Made by a program: the position numbers and the translations under genes. Below are positions 52,187-60,310 of a DNA stretch of 64,000 nucleotides, one piece after another; positions within the stretch are counted from its first letter, which is position 1, and the number at the start of each line of letters is the position of its first letter. Below the pieces are notes generated by a model. That model saw only the letters and a program-made list of their open reading frames with translations, was not told the DNA's origin and did no database searches. Source of the DNA: Pseudoneobacillus sp052180215 (GTDB lineage Bacteria > Bacillota > Bacilli > Bacillales > Cytobacillaceae); contig NZ_CP197471.1 of NCBI RefSeq assembly GCF_052180215.1, positions 654,001 through 718,000 on the forward strand, written 5' to 3'.

Positions 52187-54292
52187 ATGTCAGAACCATA
52201 TCGTTATCGTGAGGAACGAAAGCAAGCGGAAAGAGAAAAGAAGCAGAGAAGTAAAAGAGGACCTAAGAAAGGTTCTCTTATTCGAAAGCTTTTACTTGCC
52301 TGTTTGGTGCTTGGGCTCATGTTAATGGTGGCCGGAGCCCTTACATTTGCCAATATGATTAAGGATGCCCCACCGCTGAATGCTTCCAATCTAGTAGATC
52401 CACTTTCTACTAAGTTTTATGATAAAGACGGAAATTTCCTCTATGAATATGGGAAGGAAAAACGAACCAAAATCAGTTATGAGCAGGTTCCTAAAAATTT
52501 GGAAAATGCCTTTATTGCCACAGAGGATTCTCATTTTTATGAGCATCATGGAATTGATATGAAACGAACTGCTAAGGCTATTTTTGTGAATGTGACGGGG
52601 GACTTTGGATCACAGGGAGGAAGTACGATTACCCAGCAGGTCATCAAAAACTCTTTTTTAACACCAAAGAAAACCTTAAAAAGGAAGGTGCAGGAATGGT
52701 ACCTTGCCTATAAATTAGAGCAAAAGTATTCGAAGCAAGAGATTTTGATGATGTATTTGAACAAAATCTATCTTGGTAACCGTTCTTATGGTATAGCAGC
52801 TGCTGCCAAGAATTATTACGGACTGGATGTCGAGCATTTAGATCAATTAACTTTGCCAGAGGCTGCATTGATTGCGGGCTTACCGCAAAGTCCAAATAAC
52901 TATGATCCTACCAATCCGGAAAATGTCAAATCTGCTACGAAAAGGCGTAATCTTGTTTTGTCCTTCATGCAAAAAAGAGGATATATTAGCGAGAAACAAA
53001 TGCAGGAGGCCATGCAGGTTCCGGTTACCAAAGGAATAGTTGCTAAAAGTAAACTGGGGATGCCTTATGAAGCGTTTCTTGACGCCGCTGTAAAAGAGGT
53101 CGAAGGAAAACTGAAGAATGTAGATATCAGTACGGATGGGTTATCGATTTACACGACGATTGATCCGAAAACACAGGAATATGCGGATAAGATGCTTCAG
53201 ACGAATCAATTAATCAACTATCCTAACGAACGTTTCCAGGGTGCTTTTGTCTTTTTAGATACCAAAACGGGTGAAATACGGGCAATCGGAAGTGGCCGAA
53301 ATGATTATCAAGCCTCATTCCGTGGATACAATTTCGCGGTTAATTTAAAACGTCAGCCTGGGTCCACTTTCAAACCGATTTTGGACTATGGACCTGCAAT
53401 AGAATATTTAAAATGGTCTACCCATCACCAGTTGAACGACAAACCGACTACCTATTCCACTGGCCAATCGATTTCCAACTGGGACCAAAGGTACCATGGG
53501 ATGTTATCGATACGTACAGCGCTTCAATGGTCTTATAACATTCCCGCCCTTTTGACCCTTAGGGAAGTCGGGATGGATAAGGCGCAAAACTTTGCCCAAC
53601 AGTTAGGCATCCATTTTAAAAATAATCAAATCTATGAATCGTATTCGATTGGGAGTAACACGGTAAATCCGATTGAGATGGCTGGAGCGTACAGTGCATT
53701 TGGAAACAATGGTGTATATAATCAACCGCATTTTGTTCAAAAAGTGGTTTTTCCAAATAATAAGGAAGTTAGCTTTATACCGAAGCCAAAACGGGTCATG
53801 CAGGAGCATACAGCTTACATGATTACCGACATGTTACGGAATGTCCTTGACGCAGGGACGGGAAAAACGGCCAATGTCTCAGGTCTAGATATTGCCGGAA
53901 AAACGGGTACCACCAATTTTGATGGAAAAACCCGCGCCAAATATGGCTATCCCGAAAAAGTAACCAATGATAGCTGGATGATCGGTTATACTCCGCAATA
54001 CACCATGTCCGTTTGGACGGGATATTCAGAGAATGGACCTGGAAACTATATGGAGGGAGACACCACCAAAATCGCTCAGCTCATGTTTAAACAAATGATG
54101 CAGGCATTCGGAACGGAAAAAGCAAGTTTCAAGCAGCCAAGCGATGTGTACCGAGTGGGAGTGGACCTGTATATTAAAGGATCACCGGATACTCCGCCAA
54201 AACCAAAACCAGTGATCAAACAGTCACATGGGAAGGGAAAAGGAAAGTGGAAAGAGAAGGGACCTAAAAAAGGAAAGAAGAAGAAGCATTAA
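52187..54292 (+). CDS. Class A penicillin-binding protein (PBP1A family)
   Basis: 701 residues. A basic cytoplasmic N-terminus is followed by one membrane helix (LLLACLVLGLMLMVAGAL, about residues 34-52). Glycosyltransferase GT51 domain with EDSHFYEHHGID (catalytic glutamate), GGSTITQQVIKN and KIYLGNRSYGI. Transpeptidase domain with nucleophile RQPGSTFKPIL (STFK), SYN in WSYNIP and KTGT in AGKTGTTNFDG. The C-terminal end is a lysine/glycine-rich tail (GKGKWKEKGPKKGKKKKH) that may hold to anionic cell wall polymers. It polymerises and cross-links peptidoglycan. Confidence 0.95.
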   Translation: MSEPYRYREERKQAEREKKQRSKRGPKKGSLIRKLLLACLVLGLMLMVAGALTFANMIKDAPPLNASNLVDPLSTKFYDKDGNFLYEYGKEKRTKISYEQVPKNLENAFIATEDSHFYEHHGIDMKRTAKAIFVNVTGDFGSQGGSTITQQVIKNSFLTPKKTLKRKVQEWYLAYKLEQKYSKQEILMMYLNKIYLGNRSYGIAAAAKNYYGLDVEHLDQLTLPEAALIAGLPQSPNNYDPTNPENVKSATKRRNLVLSFMQKRGYISEKQMQEAMQVPVTKGIVAKSKLGMPYEAFLDAAVKEVEGKLKNVDISTDGLSIYTTIDPKTQEYADKMLQTNQLINYPNERFQGAFVFLDTKTGEIRAIGSGRNDYQASFRGYNFAVNLKRQPGSTFKPILDYGPAIEYLKWSTHHQLNDKPTTYSTGQSISNWDQRYHGMLSIRTALQWSYNIPALLTLREVGMDKAQNFAQQLGIHFKNNQIYESYSIGSNTVNPIEMAGAYSAFGNNGVYNQPHFVQKVVFPNNKEVSFIPKPKRVMQEHTAYMITDMLRNVLDAGTGKTANVSGLDIAGKTGTTNFDGKTRAKYGYPEKVTNDSWMIGYTPQYTMSVWTGYSENGPGNYMEGDTTKIAQLMFKQMMQAFGTEKASFKQPSDVYRVGVDLYIKGSPDTPPKPKPVIKQSHGKGKGKWKEKGPKKGKKKKH

Positions 54293-54302
54293 AAGTGCAA
54301 AC

Positions 54303-54351
54303 AAGGCACCGTTCGTGGATGTTTTTATCCGCAAACGGTGCCTTATTTTTT
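54303..54351 (+). terminator. Terminator after penicillin-binding protein gene
   Basis: AAGGCACCGTT pairs with AACGGTGCCTT, inner stem CGGAT-like bases, then ATTTTTT. Confidence 0.88.
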
Positions 54352-54370
54352 GGGGGGAATGGTGATGCTC

Positions 54371-54610
54371 TCTAATGGACAAACTAGCGATCAAAAGGTG
54401 GAAGCTTTCTAATGGACAAAGCTGCTCCAAATCATAAAGCAAATGTCCAATAGAAGGTGTCTAATGGACAAAGCTGCTCCAAATCATAAAGCAAATGTCC
54501 AATAGAAGGTGTCTAATGGACAAAACAAGTGGTCCGGAGGTAGAACTTGTCCATTAGAAGAGCTCTAATGGACAAACCGAGCCACCCAAAGTTATAAGCT
54601 GTCCAATAGC
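54371..54610 (+). repeat. Family D array: CTAATGGACA hairpins at 52-bp steps
   Basis: TCTAATGGACAAA starts at 54371, 54408, 54460, 54512 and 54564; the last three steps are exactly 52. Each of the last four has a right arm (TGTCCAATAG or TGTCCATTAG), so each can form a hairpin of about ten pairs. Units at 54408 and 54460 are identical over 52 bases. It fills most of the gap before the isoprenoid gene. Confidence 0.92.
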
Positions 54611-54804
54611 ACTCCAGTCCATGGTTTAAAAATCCAAACCTTAAAGGAAATAAAAAAAGATTAATAGAAAATGTTTTGATAAGTACAGGTTGGACATATA
54701 TTAATAGATAAACATAAATAAAACTTTCATGTACTGGTTGGATTTCATATAAAGGAATTGGTAACATAAGCATAAACGAAGAATTTTGAGCAGAGGATGA
54801 TAGT

Positions 54805-57156
54805 ATGAATCCTGAATCCATTAAAAACGCTGATGCATGCTATCAGTTGGCAGAGCAAAGGGCTGCAGAATATTTTCAAACACTATACAATCAGGTCCAA
54901 AAAAAGGTCTATATATCTACCTTAACCAAAGATTTTCAATCTTGGAAACACAACCATATTCGCCATCCGCTATTATCTATTTTTTTAAAAGGAAAATCAC
55001 AACCTCTCTCAAAGGGATATCATCATTATATCCAATGGTTAGATTATACAGGTAAATTGGACGGTTACCTCAACCGAAGCATCTCCTATCTTTTTATGCG
55101 CGACTTGGGAAAAGCTTTAGATGAACCTGAGACTCGGAAAAAAGTTCGCCGTATGGTGGACCATTTAAAGAATCACCTGACTTCCAAAAACAAAGAAGAA
55201 GAATTCAACCTGGCCTGGATGTATCGCTGGGCCCAGAGGGAAGGGATCGAGTCGACCATCATTTGGTTGATAAACAAACTAAGAACCGTATCCACCCATA
55301 TTCCAGAAGGGATGGACGCGGAGCATGCTCAGCGAAAGCTCATTAAAATCATCGCTGGAGTCCTTATGCATGTGATGGATGAAATGGATGAGGGGATTTC
55401 ACCTAAACAACGCTCTCAAAAACTGGATGAGGCGATTAGACTAGGGTATTCCTATGGCCTAACCTATCCCTTTATAGACGATCTTCTTGATGCAAACGTC
55501 TTATCTGCAAGCGAGAAGGAAAGATATTCAGATTTAATTCGTACTACGCTTACAACAGGATCTGTACCGCGATTAGGCGATTGGACCGGCCCTAACAAGA
55601 ATTTAATCAGCTATATTCATTCTGAACTTCGCGAAGCCTATCAATATATTAAATCCCATCAAAGACCTGAGACGCTTCCCATATTTTTCGATCAGTCTTA
55701 TATATTTTTTCATTCGCAGGAAGTGGACCGCACAAAGGATTTATCGAATCATCATTACACGAATGAAGAGCTTTACATACCGATTATTTTAAAATCATCG
55801 TCCTCACGATTAATCGTACGTTCTGTCTTAAGTGCCAATGAGGATGAAGGCTTTGACAATCGAACCTTCTTCTACGGCATCTACAACCAGCTGGCTGATG
55901 ATTTTGCGGATATGTTTGATGATTTAGAGGAAGGTGCTGTCACGCCTTATACCTACTATCTGAAATATCACCGCACGCGCAAGGATTTAATTAATCCCTT
56001 TGAATTATATTGGACGGTTATCTCCAACTTGATTCACAACGTTTATCACTCTGACCCTACGACATGTGAAGTGATTTTAGACCGAGCCATCAACGGTCTT
56101 AAGCGCTTTAAAGAACGAATAGGAAAAGAAAAATATAATGAAGTCATGCAGTTGTTTGCTTCTGGAAATCCGACCTTTAACCGACTTGTTCAACAGCTGG
56201 TCAGTAAAGCCGATGATGTGGATTTCTTTGATAAACTGTTACGGGACCACATTATTACGAATCTAAAAAATGATAGGAAAGAGCAACAAGAATTTATAGA
56301 TACAATTGAAACCGTCCGAACAGAAATAAATAGTACGCTTCGTATTCCTAAAACGGAGTTAGATGAACCAATTACGGATGCGGGAAACTACAGTCTCGAA
56401 GGTGATGGCAAACGGTTACGGCCAATCGTGGCCTGGTTTATGGGTGTTAAAGAATATGGATTAAATCAATCTGCGATTTTGCCGCTTTTAAAATCATTGG
56501 AATATATGCATACGGCATCCTTAATCTTTGATGATTTGCCGTCCCAGGACAATGCATCCATCCGCAGAGGACGCAAAACCGTGCATCAAGTTTATAATAT
56601 GGCCATAGCAGAATTAACGGGTCTTTTTCTGACACAAAAGGCTATTGAGGAACAAACCTCTCTTGAACAGTTTGATTCAAAAACCGTTCTCCAATTAATC
56701 CAATATTCTGCTAGAATGACAGGTTTGATGTGTATGGGGCAGGCGATGGACCTCAATTCCAAAGGAAAAAAATTGACCTTGGAAGAGTTAAATACGATGT
56801 GCTTTTATAAAACAGGAATGGCATTCGAAGCTTCTCTGATCATGCCAGCCATTCTTGCCCAAGCTAAAGAGTCCGAGATGAACGTTTTGAAAAAATTTGC
56901 CCATCACGCTGGGATTGCGTTTCAGATTAAAGATGACCTTTTAGATGTAGAGGGGAATTTGAGTTTACTAGGAAAACCAACAGGGAAGGATGCTGAAAAC
57001 AATAATTCCACGTTTGTTTCCGTGTTAGGTAAAGAAGGAGCTAAAAAAGAAATGTGGGATCATTATTGCCTTGCGGTTGAAGCATTGCAAGAACTCCCCC
57101 GCAATATCAGCTTTCTTAAGCATCTATTAAATTATATGGTGAGTCGTGAACGTTAG
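54805..57156 (+). CDS. Double class I isoprenoid-synthase-like protein (polyprenyl synthetase at C-terminus)
   Basis: 783 residues, more than twice the ~290-320 of a normal short-chain prenyl synthase. Residues ~500-783 are a type II FPP/GGPP synthase-like domain: GKRLRPIVAWFMG, first Asp-rich motif DDLPSQD (D576, D577, D582) with RRGRKTVH, and second motif FQIKDDLLDVEG (D710, D711, D714). The first ~480 residues are helical, with an Asp-rich YPFIDDLLDAN (D225, D226, D229), VMDEMDEG and ADDFADMFDDLEEG, which look like a second, diverged class I isoprenoid fold. It may make an isoprenoid chain and then act on it. ATG at 54805 follows AGAGGATG. No signal peptide. Confidence 0.82.
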   Translation: MNPESIKNADACYQLAEQRAAEYFQTLYNQVQKKVYISTLTKDFQSWKHNHIRHPLLSIFLKGKSQPLSKGYHHYIQWLDYTGKLDGYLNRSISYLFMRDLGKALDEPETRKKVRRMVDHLKNHLTSKNKEEEFNLAWMYRWAQREGIESTIIWLINKLRTVSTHIPEGMDAEHAQRKLIKIIAGVLMHVMDEMDEGISPKQRSQKLDEAIRLGYSYGLTYPFIDDLLDANVLSASEKERYSDLIRTTLTTGSVPRLGDWTGPNKNLISYIHSELREAYQYIKSHQRPETLPIFFDQSYIFFHSQEVDRTKDLSNHHYTNEELYIPIILKSSSSRLIVRSVLSANEDEGFDNRTFFYGIYNQLADDFADMFDDLEEGAVTPYTYYLKYHRTRKDLINPFELYWTVISNLIHNVYHSDPTTCEVILDRAINGLKRFKERIGKEKYNEVMQLFASGNPTFNRLVQQLVSKADDVDFFDKLLRDHIITNLKNDRKEQQEFIDTIETVRTEINSTLRIPKTELDEPITDAGNYSLEGDGKRLRPIVAWFMGVKEYGLNQSAILPLLKSLEYMHTASLIFDDLPSQDNASIRRGRKTVHQVYNMAIAELTGLFLTQKAIEEQTSLEQFDSKTVLQLIQYSARMTGLMCMGQAMDLNSKGKKLTLEELNTMCFYKTGMAFEASLIMPAILAQAKESEMNVLKKFAHHAGIAFQIKDDLLDVEGNLSLLGKPTGKDAENNNSTFVSVLGKEGAKKEMWDHYCLAVEALQELPRNISFLKHLLNYMVSRER

Positions 57157-57167
57157 GAGTTAGGGGG

Positions 57168-57215
57168 CCGGTTCTTGTGCATCAAAAAAATGATGCATGA
57201 GAATCGGTTCTTTGT
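57168..57215 (+). terminator. Terminator after the isoprenoid gene
   Basis: CCGGTTCTTGTGCATC pairs with GATGCATGAGAATCGG with small mismatches, followed by TTCTTTG. Confidence 0.85.
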
Positions 57216-57336
57216 TTCTTAATAGTGAAAATACTATTTTGGTAAATTTTTATTATTTTTAAAATAAAAGTATTTAAATGGTGAAAACAGTTGAATTTAA
57301 AGGGATTATGAAAATGTAAGCCCTTTCATAAAACTA

Positions 57337-57365
57337 TTGTAATATATCCGAATTTTCACTATAAT
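57337..57365 (+). promoter_or_regulatory. Sigma-A promoter of sstT
   Basis: TTGTAA at 57337-57342, 17-base spacer, perfect TATAAT at 57360-57365, about 90 bases before the sstT start. Confidence 0.7.
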
Positions 57366-57455
57366 ATAACATAATAGATTTAAAGTCATCAGCTTTGGAT
57401 CATCGTGAAGGAAACAACGTTTATGAGATATGAAAAAGTGGGGGAGAAAACTTCT

Positions 57456-58694
57456 ATGAAAAATTTGCTCAAAAAATGGAATCAAATCAGCTTGGTCAAA
57501 CAAATCATTATTGGTCTCATTATGGGTATTGCCTTAGCTGTATTCGTACCAACAGTAGCAAAACCATTAGTCATTTTTGGTTCTTTATTTGTCGGAGCTC
57601 TTAAAGCTATAGCACCTGTTTTGGTACTCTTCTTGGTTATGTCAGCCATCGCTAAACACAAAAGCGGTCATCAAACCAATATGAAGTCAATTGTCTTTTT
57701 GTATCTTTTAGGGACTTTTTTAGCTGGATTAATCGCCGTTATTGTTAGTTTTATTTTCCCTGTAAGCTTAACTCTTACAGAGGGTGCTCAGGATCTAACT
57801 GCTCCTGGTGGTGTTGTAGAGGTTCTTAAAGCATTACTTCTAAATGTTGTGGATAACCCAGCAAAAGCCATCTTCAATGCAAATTATATTGGTATCTTAG
57901 CTTGGGCGATACTTCTTGGGTTAGCTTTAAAAAATTCGTCCGATACAACGAAAACAGTCATTTCTAATTTTTCAGATGCCATCTCTAAAATGGTTACTTG
58001 GGTGATCAAGTTTGCTCCACTTGGAATTATGGGTCTAGTCATCGATTCGATTACGACAAATGGAGTTGAATCATTACTAAGCTACGGAAAACTACTGGTT
58101 GTCTTGATTGGCTGTATGCTATTTGTAGCCTTTGTTGTCAATCCACTTATTGTGTTTGTCGCTATTCGCCAAAATCCATATCCGCTTGTGTTTAAAGCTG
58201 TTAAGGAAAGTGGTATTACCGCATTCTTTACACGTAGCTCAGCAGCAAACATTCCTGTAAATATGAAATTATGTGAAAATCTAGGTTTAGATAAAGATTC
58301 TTATTCCGTATCGATTCCGTTAGGGGCGACCATTAATATGGCTGGTGCGGCGGTAACGATTTCCGTTTTAACACTAGCGGCTGTTCATACATTAGGCATT
58401 CATGTAGATCTACCTACAGCTATTCTTCTTAGCTTAGTATCAGCCATTAGTGCTTGCGGTGCTTCAGGGGTTGCAGGCGGTTCGTTATTACTAATTCCTC
58501 TAGCAACAAGCTTATTCGGTATTCCAAATGATATCGCGATGCAGGTGGTCGGAGTAGGTTTTATCATCGGTGTTCTACAAGATTCCTTTGAAACAGCACT
58601 TAACTCCTCAACGGACGTTGTTTTCACAGCAACAGCTGAGTATAGAAAGAATCTGAAAGAAGGCAAAAAAATTAATTTTAACAAAACAGCATAA
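57456..58694 (+). CDS. sstT: Serine/threonine:sodium symporter
   Basis: 412 residues of the dicarboxylate/amino acid:cation symporter family (SstT branch). About eight membrane helices plus two hairpin loops; hallmarks AFFTRSSAANIPVNMKLCENLGL and SVSIPLGATINMAGAAVTISVLT with the substrate-binding NMAG, and SACGASGVAGGSLLLIP, shown in pieces. The enzyme imports L-serine and L-threonine with sodium. ATG at 57456 follows GGGGGAG at nine bases; an upstream in-frame start at 57405 lies on the far side of that site. Confidence 0.93.
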   Translation: MKNLLKKWNQISLVKQIIIGLIMGIALAVFVPTVAKPLVIFGSLFVGALKAIAPVLVLFLVMSAIAKHKSGHQTNMKSIVFLYLLGTFLAGLIAVIVSFIFPVSLTLTEGAQDLTAPGGVVEVLKALLLNVVDNPAKAIFNANYIGILAWAILLGLALKNSSDTTKTVISNFSDAISKMVTWVIKFAPLGIMGLVIDSITTNGVESLLSYGKLLVVLIGCMLFVAFVVNPLIVFVAIRQNPYPLVFKAVKESGITAFFTRSSAANIPVNMKLCENLGLDKDSYSVSIPLGATINMAGAAVTISVLTLAAVHTLGIHVDLPTAILLSLVSAISACGASGVAGGSLLLIPLATSLFGIPNDIAMQVVGVGFIIGVLQDSFETALNSSTDVVFTATAEYRKNLKEGKKINFNKTA

Positions 58695-58699
58695 AGAAT

Positions 58700-58736
58700 A
58701 AGCCCCCAATGAGTTCAAAGGGGGCTTTATTGTGCA
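58700..58736. terminator. Bidirectional terminator
   Basis: AAGCCCCC pairs with GGGGGCTT between sstT and the convergent LOG-family gene. Confidence 0.88.
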
Positions 58737-58741
58737 TTTTT

Positions 58742-59305
58742 TTAAAAGGACTTTACTGCTGGCGGGATATATTGATGAAACCTGTCCAGCAATTCCGTTG
58801 GTTCGCTTTCCATGATCACCATCGATCTGAATTTTTCCTGGATAAATAGCTGATCTACCATATGCTCAAATAGATTTTTCAAGGGACTGTAGTAGTCATT
58901 AATATTGAGCAGCCCACATGGTTTCTGATGCAATCCAATTTGGGCCCAAGTCAATACTTCGAAGAATTCCTCTAGGGTACCCGTTCCACCTGGCAGGGCT
59001 ACAAAGCCGTCGGCTAGTTCTGCCATCTTTGCTTTTCGTTCATGCATCGTTTCCACCGTATGTAGCTCCGTTAGACCCTTATGGGAAATTTCCTTCGCTT
59101 CTAAAAATTGAGGAATAACCCCAATAACTTTTCCGCCTTCGTTTAAAACAGCGTCAGCAACAGCCCCCATAATTCCAACCCTGGACCCTCCGTACACCAA
59201 GGTGATATGGCGTTTCGCTAACTCTTTTCCAAACCGAATCGCTTCCGTTGTATAGGCTTCCGATGCACCTGGACTTGAACCGCAGAAAACCGCTAAACTT
59301 TTCAT
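58742..59305 (-). CDS. LOG family / TIGR00730 nucleotide-binding protein
   Basis: 187 residues, Rossmann-like. SLAVFCGSSPGASEAYT at the start, VYGGSRVGIMGAVADAVL, and PGGTGTLEEFFEVLTWAQIG with ERKAKMAELADGFVALPGG are the LOG family hallmarks. Members cleave cytokinin riboside 5'-monophosphates or related nucleotides (phosphoribohydrolase), though the bacterial physiological substrate is often unclear. Single gene. Confidence 0.92.
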   Translation of the reverse strand: MKSLAVFCGSSPGASEAYTTEAIRFGKELAKRHITLVYGGSRVGIMGAVADAVLNEGGKVIGVIPQFLEAKEISHKGLTELHTVETMHERKAKMAELADGFVALPGGTGTLEEFFEVLTWAQIGLHQKPCGLLNINDYYSPLKNLFEHMVDQLFIQEKFRSMVIMESEPTELLDRFHQYIPPAVKSF

Positions 59306-59696
59306 GACATTCCCTCCAATACTGTAACTAATTCTAGTATAACGAGCTATTGAAAAAACGGAAGGTTGGGATAGATAAAATTCAACTAGAAAATAATTAT
59401 TAAAAACTGCGAAATAGTGCGCATTTTGGAGAAATAGGCAGAATTCCTACGAAAATGATAATAAATTGGCTGAAAATAAAATAATCTGAATATTTACAAT
59501 ATACAGATAAGTGTTTAATATAAGAATACGCCACACAACTTCAAGCATCTTACCATAAAGAAAGGGATGTTTCCAATGATAAAAGGATAGGCGAACTTAC
59601 TACATACAGTAAGTGGTAAATTGAAAAATAGAAGAGGGAGGGTAGAAGATCGTATAAACATTCTTCAAGAAGGAGGTACGTAGAAAGGGTAGAAAA

Positions 59697-59897
59697 GTGA
59701 AAATAGCTGCAAAGAAAGCGAGGGAACTGTATAAACATCCTGTAGGGAGTAAATCCATAGAAAGTGAGGTATCAATCAAAAAAAAGAATAGTTTTATAGA
59801 GAAAGGTGACATGAGTATAAGGAAAATACAAATTGAAAGTGTGAATGGCCAAATAAAAACAAAGAAATTAGATGAAAGAAAAGGAAAACTGAAATGA
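59697..59897 (+). CDS. Possible small lysine-rich protein
   Basis: 66 residues from GTG at 59697, with AAAGGG eight bases upstream and AGGAGG further up. The product starts MKIAAKKARELYKHPVG and is about one quarter lysine. A strong terminator follows the stop by only 12 bases, which supports a real transcript. I do not recognise it. Alternatively the terminator may end a non-coding RNA from the preceding gap. Confidence 0.4.
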   Translation: MKIAAKKARELYKHPVGSKSIESEVSIKKKNSFIEKGDMSIRKIQIESVNGQIKTKKLDERKGKLK

Positions 59898-59909
59898 ATA
59901 TTGATATAT

Positions 59910-59952
59910 AAAAGGTCTTATCCTTCCAACTTGGGAATGATAAGACCTTTTG
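59910..59952 (+). terminator. Terminator downstream of the small lysine-rich frame
   Basis: AAAAGGTCTTATC pairs with GATAAGACCTTTT over 16 bases, followed by T and A residues. Confidence 0.85.
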
Positions 59953-59989
59953 TAATTAGTATTAGGCTTTTTATCATTCAAAATACGGT

Positions 59990-60085
59990 TTATCAACCGA
60001 ATTTTTAAATTTATCAACCGGAAACAAGAATTTATCAACCGCATTCCGCATTTATCAACTGCAATCCACTACTTATCAACTTCCC
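59990..60085 (+). repeat. Family B array, copy 4
   Basis: TTATCAAC motifs start at 59990, 60011, 60032, 60052 and 60073 (spacing 21, 21, 20, 21). It ends with TTATCAACTTCCC, like copies 2 and 3. It lies in the 1-kb gap between the LOG-family gene and the MFS gene; 59306-59690 holds no further gene I can support. Confidence 0.88.
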
Positions 60086-60201
60086 AACAAACCACAATCC
60101 TAAAACTTTTTAACATGCTATTGCTCCGATCCAAACGTTCATAATAAAATGAATGTATGGAATTTATTGGAGACAATAACCTAGGAAAGGAGCAAACCAA
60201 C

Positions 60202-60228
60202 ATGTTTTTTAATAAAGGCAGCAGTTGA
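60202..60228 (+). CDS. Eight-residue leader peptide MFFNKGSS
   Basis: ATG at 60202 with AAAGGAG nine bases upstream (60186-60192) opens a frame MFFNKGSS that stops at TGA 60226-60228. It lies about 80 bases before the MFS start, just upstream of a hairpin that masks the MFS ribosome binding site. This is the layout of leader peptides that let stalled ribosomes switch on antibiotic resistance genes. Confidence 0.6.
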   Translation: MFFNKGSS

Positions 60229-60255
60229 TATTGATCCGTTCTACCGAGGCCACCT

Positions 60256-60304
60256 CCTCCAATTGACTTGATGAATTTTAAAAATCACAGTCAATGATAG
60301 GAGG
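60256..60304 (+). promoter_or_regulatory. Hairpin masking the MFS ribosome binding site (translational attenuator)
   Basis: CCTCC at 60256-60260 pairs with GGAGG at 60300-60304, the MFS ribosome binding site; ATTGACT (60262-60268) pairs with AGTCAAT (60289-60295), and an inner GAT/ATC stem closes the loop. The bases CTCCAAT (60257-60263) are also complementary to ATTGGAG at 60166-60172, upstream of the leader, so an alternative fold that frees the site is possible. Confidence 0.65.
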
Positions 60305-60310
60305 ATCATT

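Noticed and set aside
59990..60085. Replication origin from DnaA-box-like motifs
   Set aside because: The motif differs from TTATCCACA at two positions in every unit, there are four separate copies, and no dnaA, dnaN or other origin genes are nearby.
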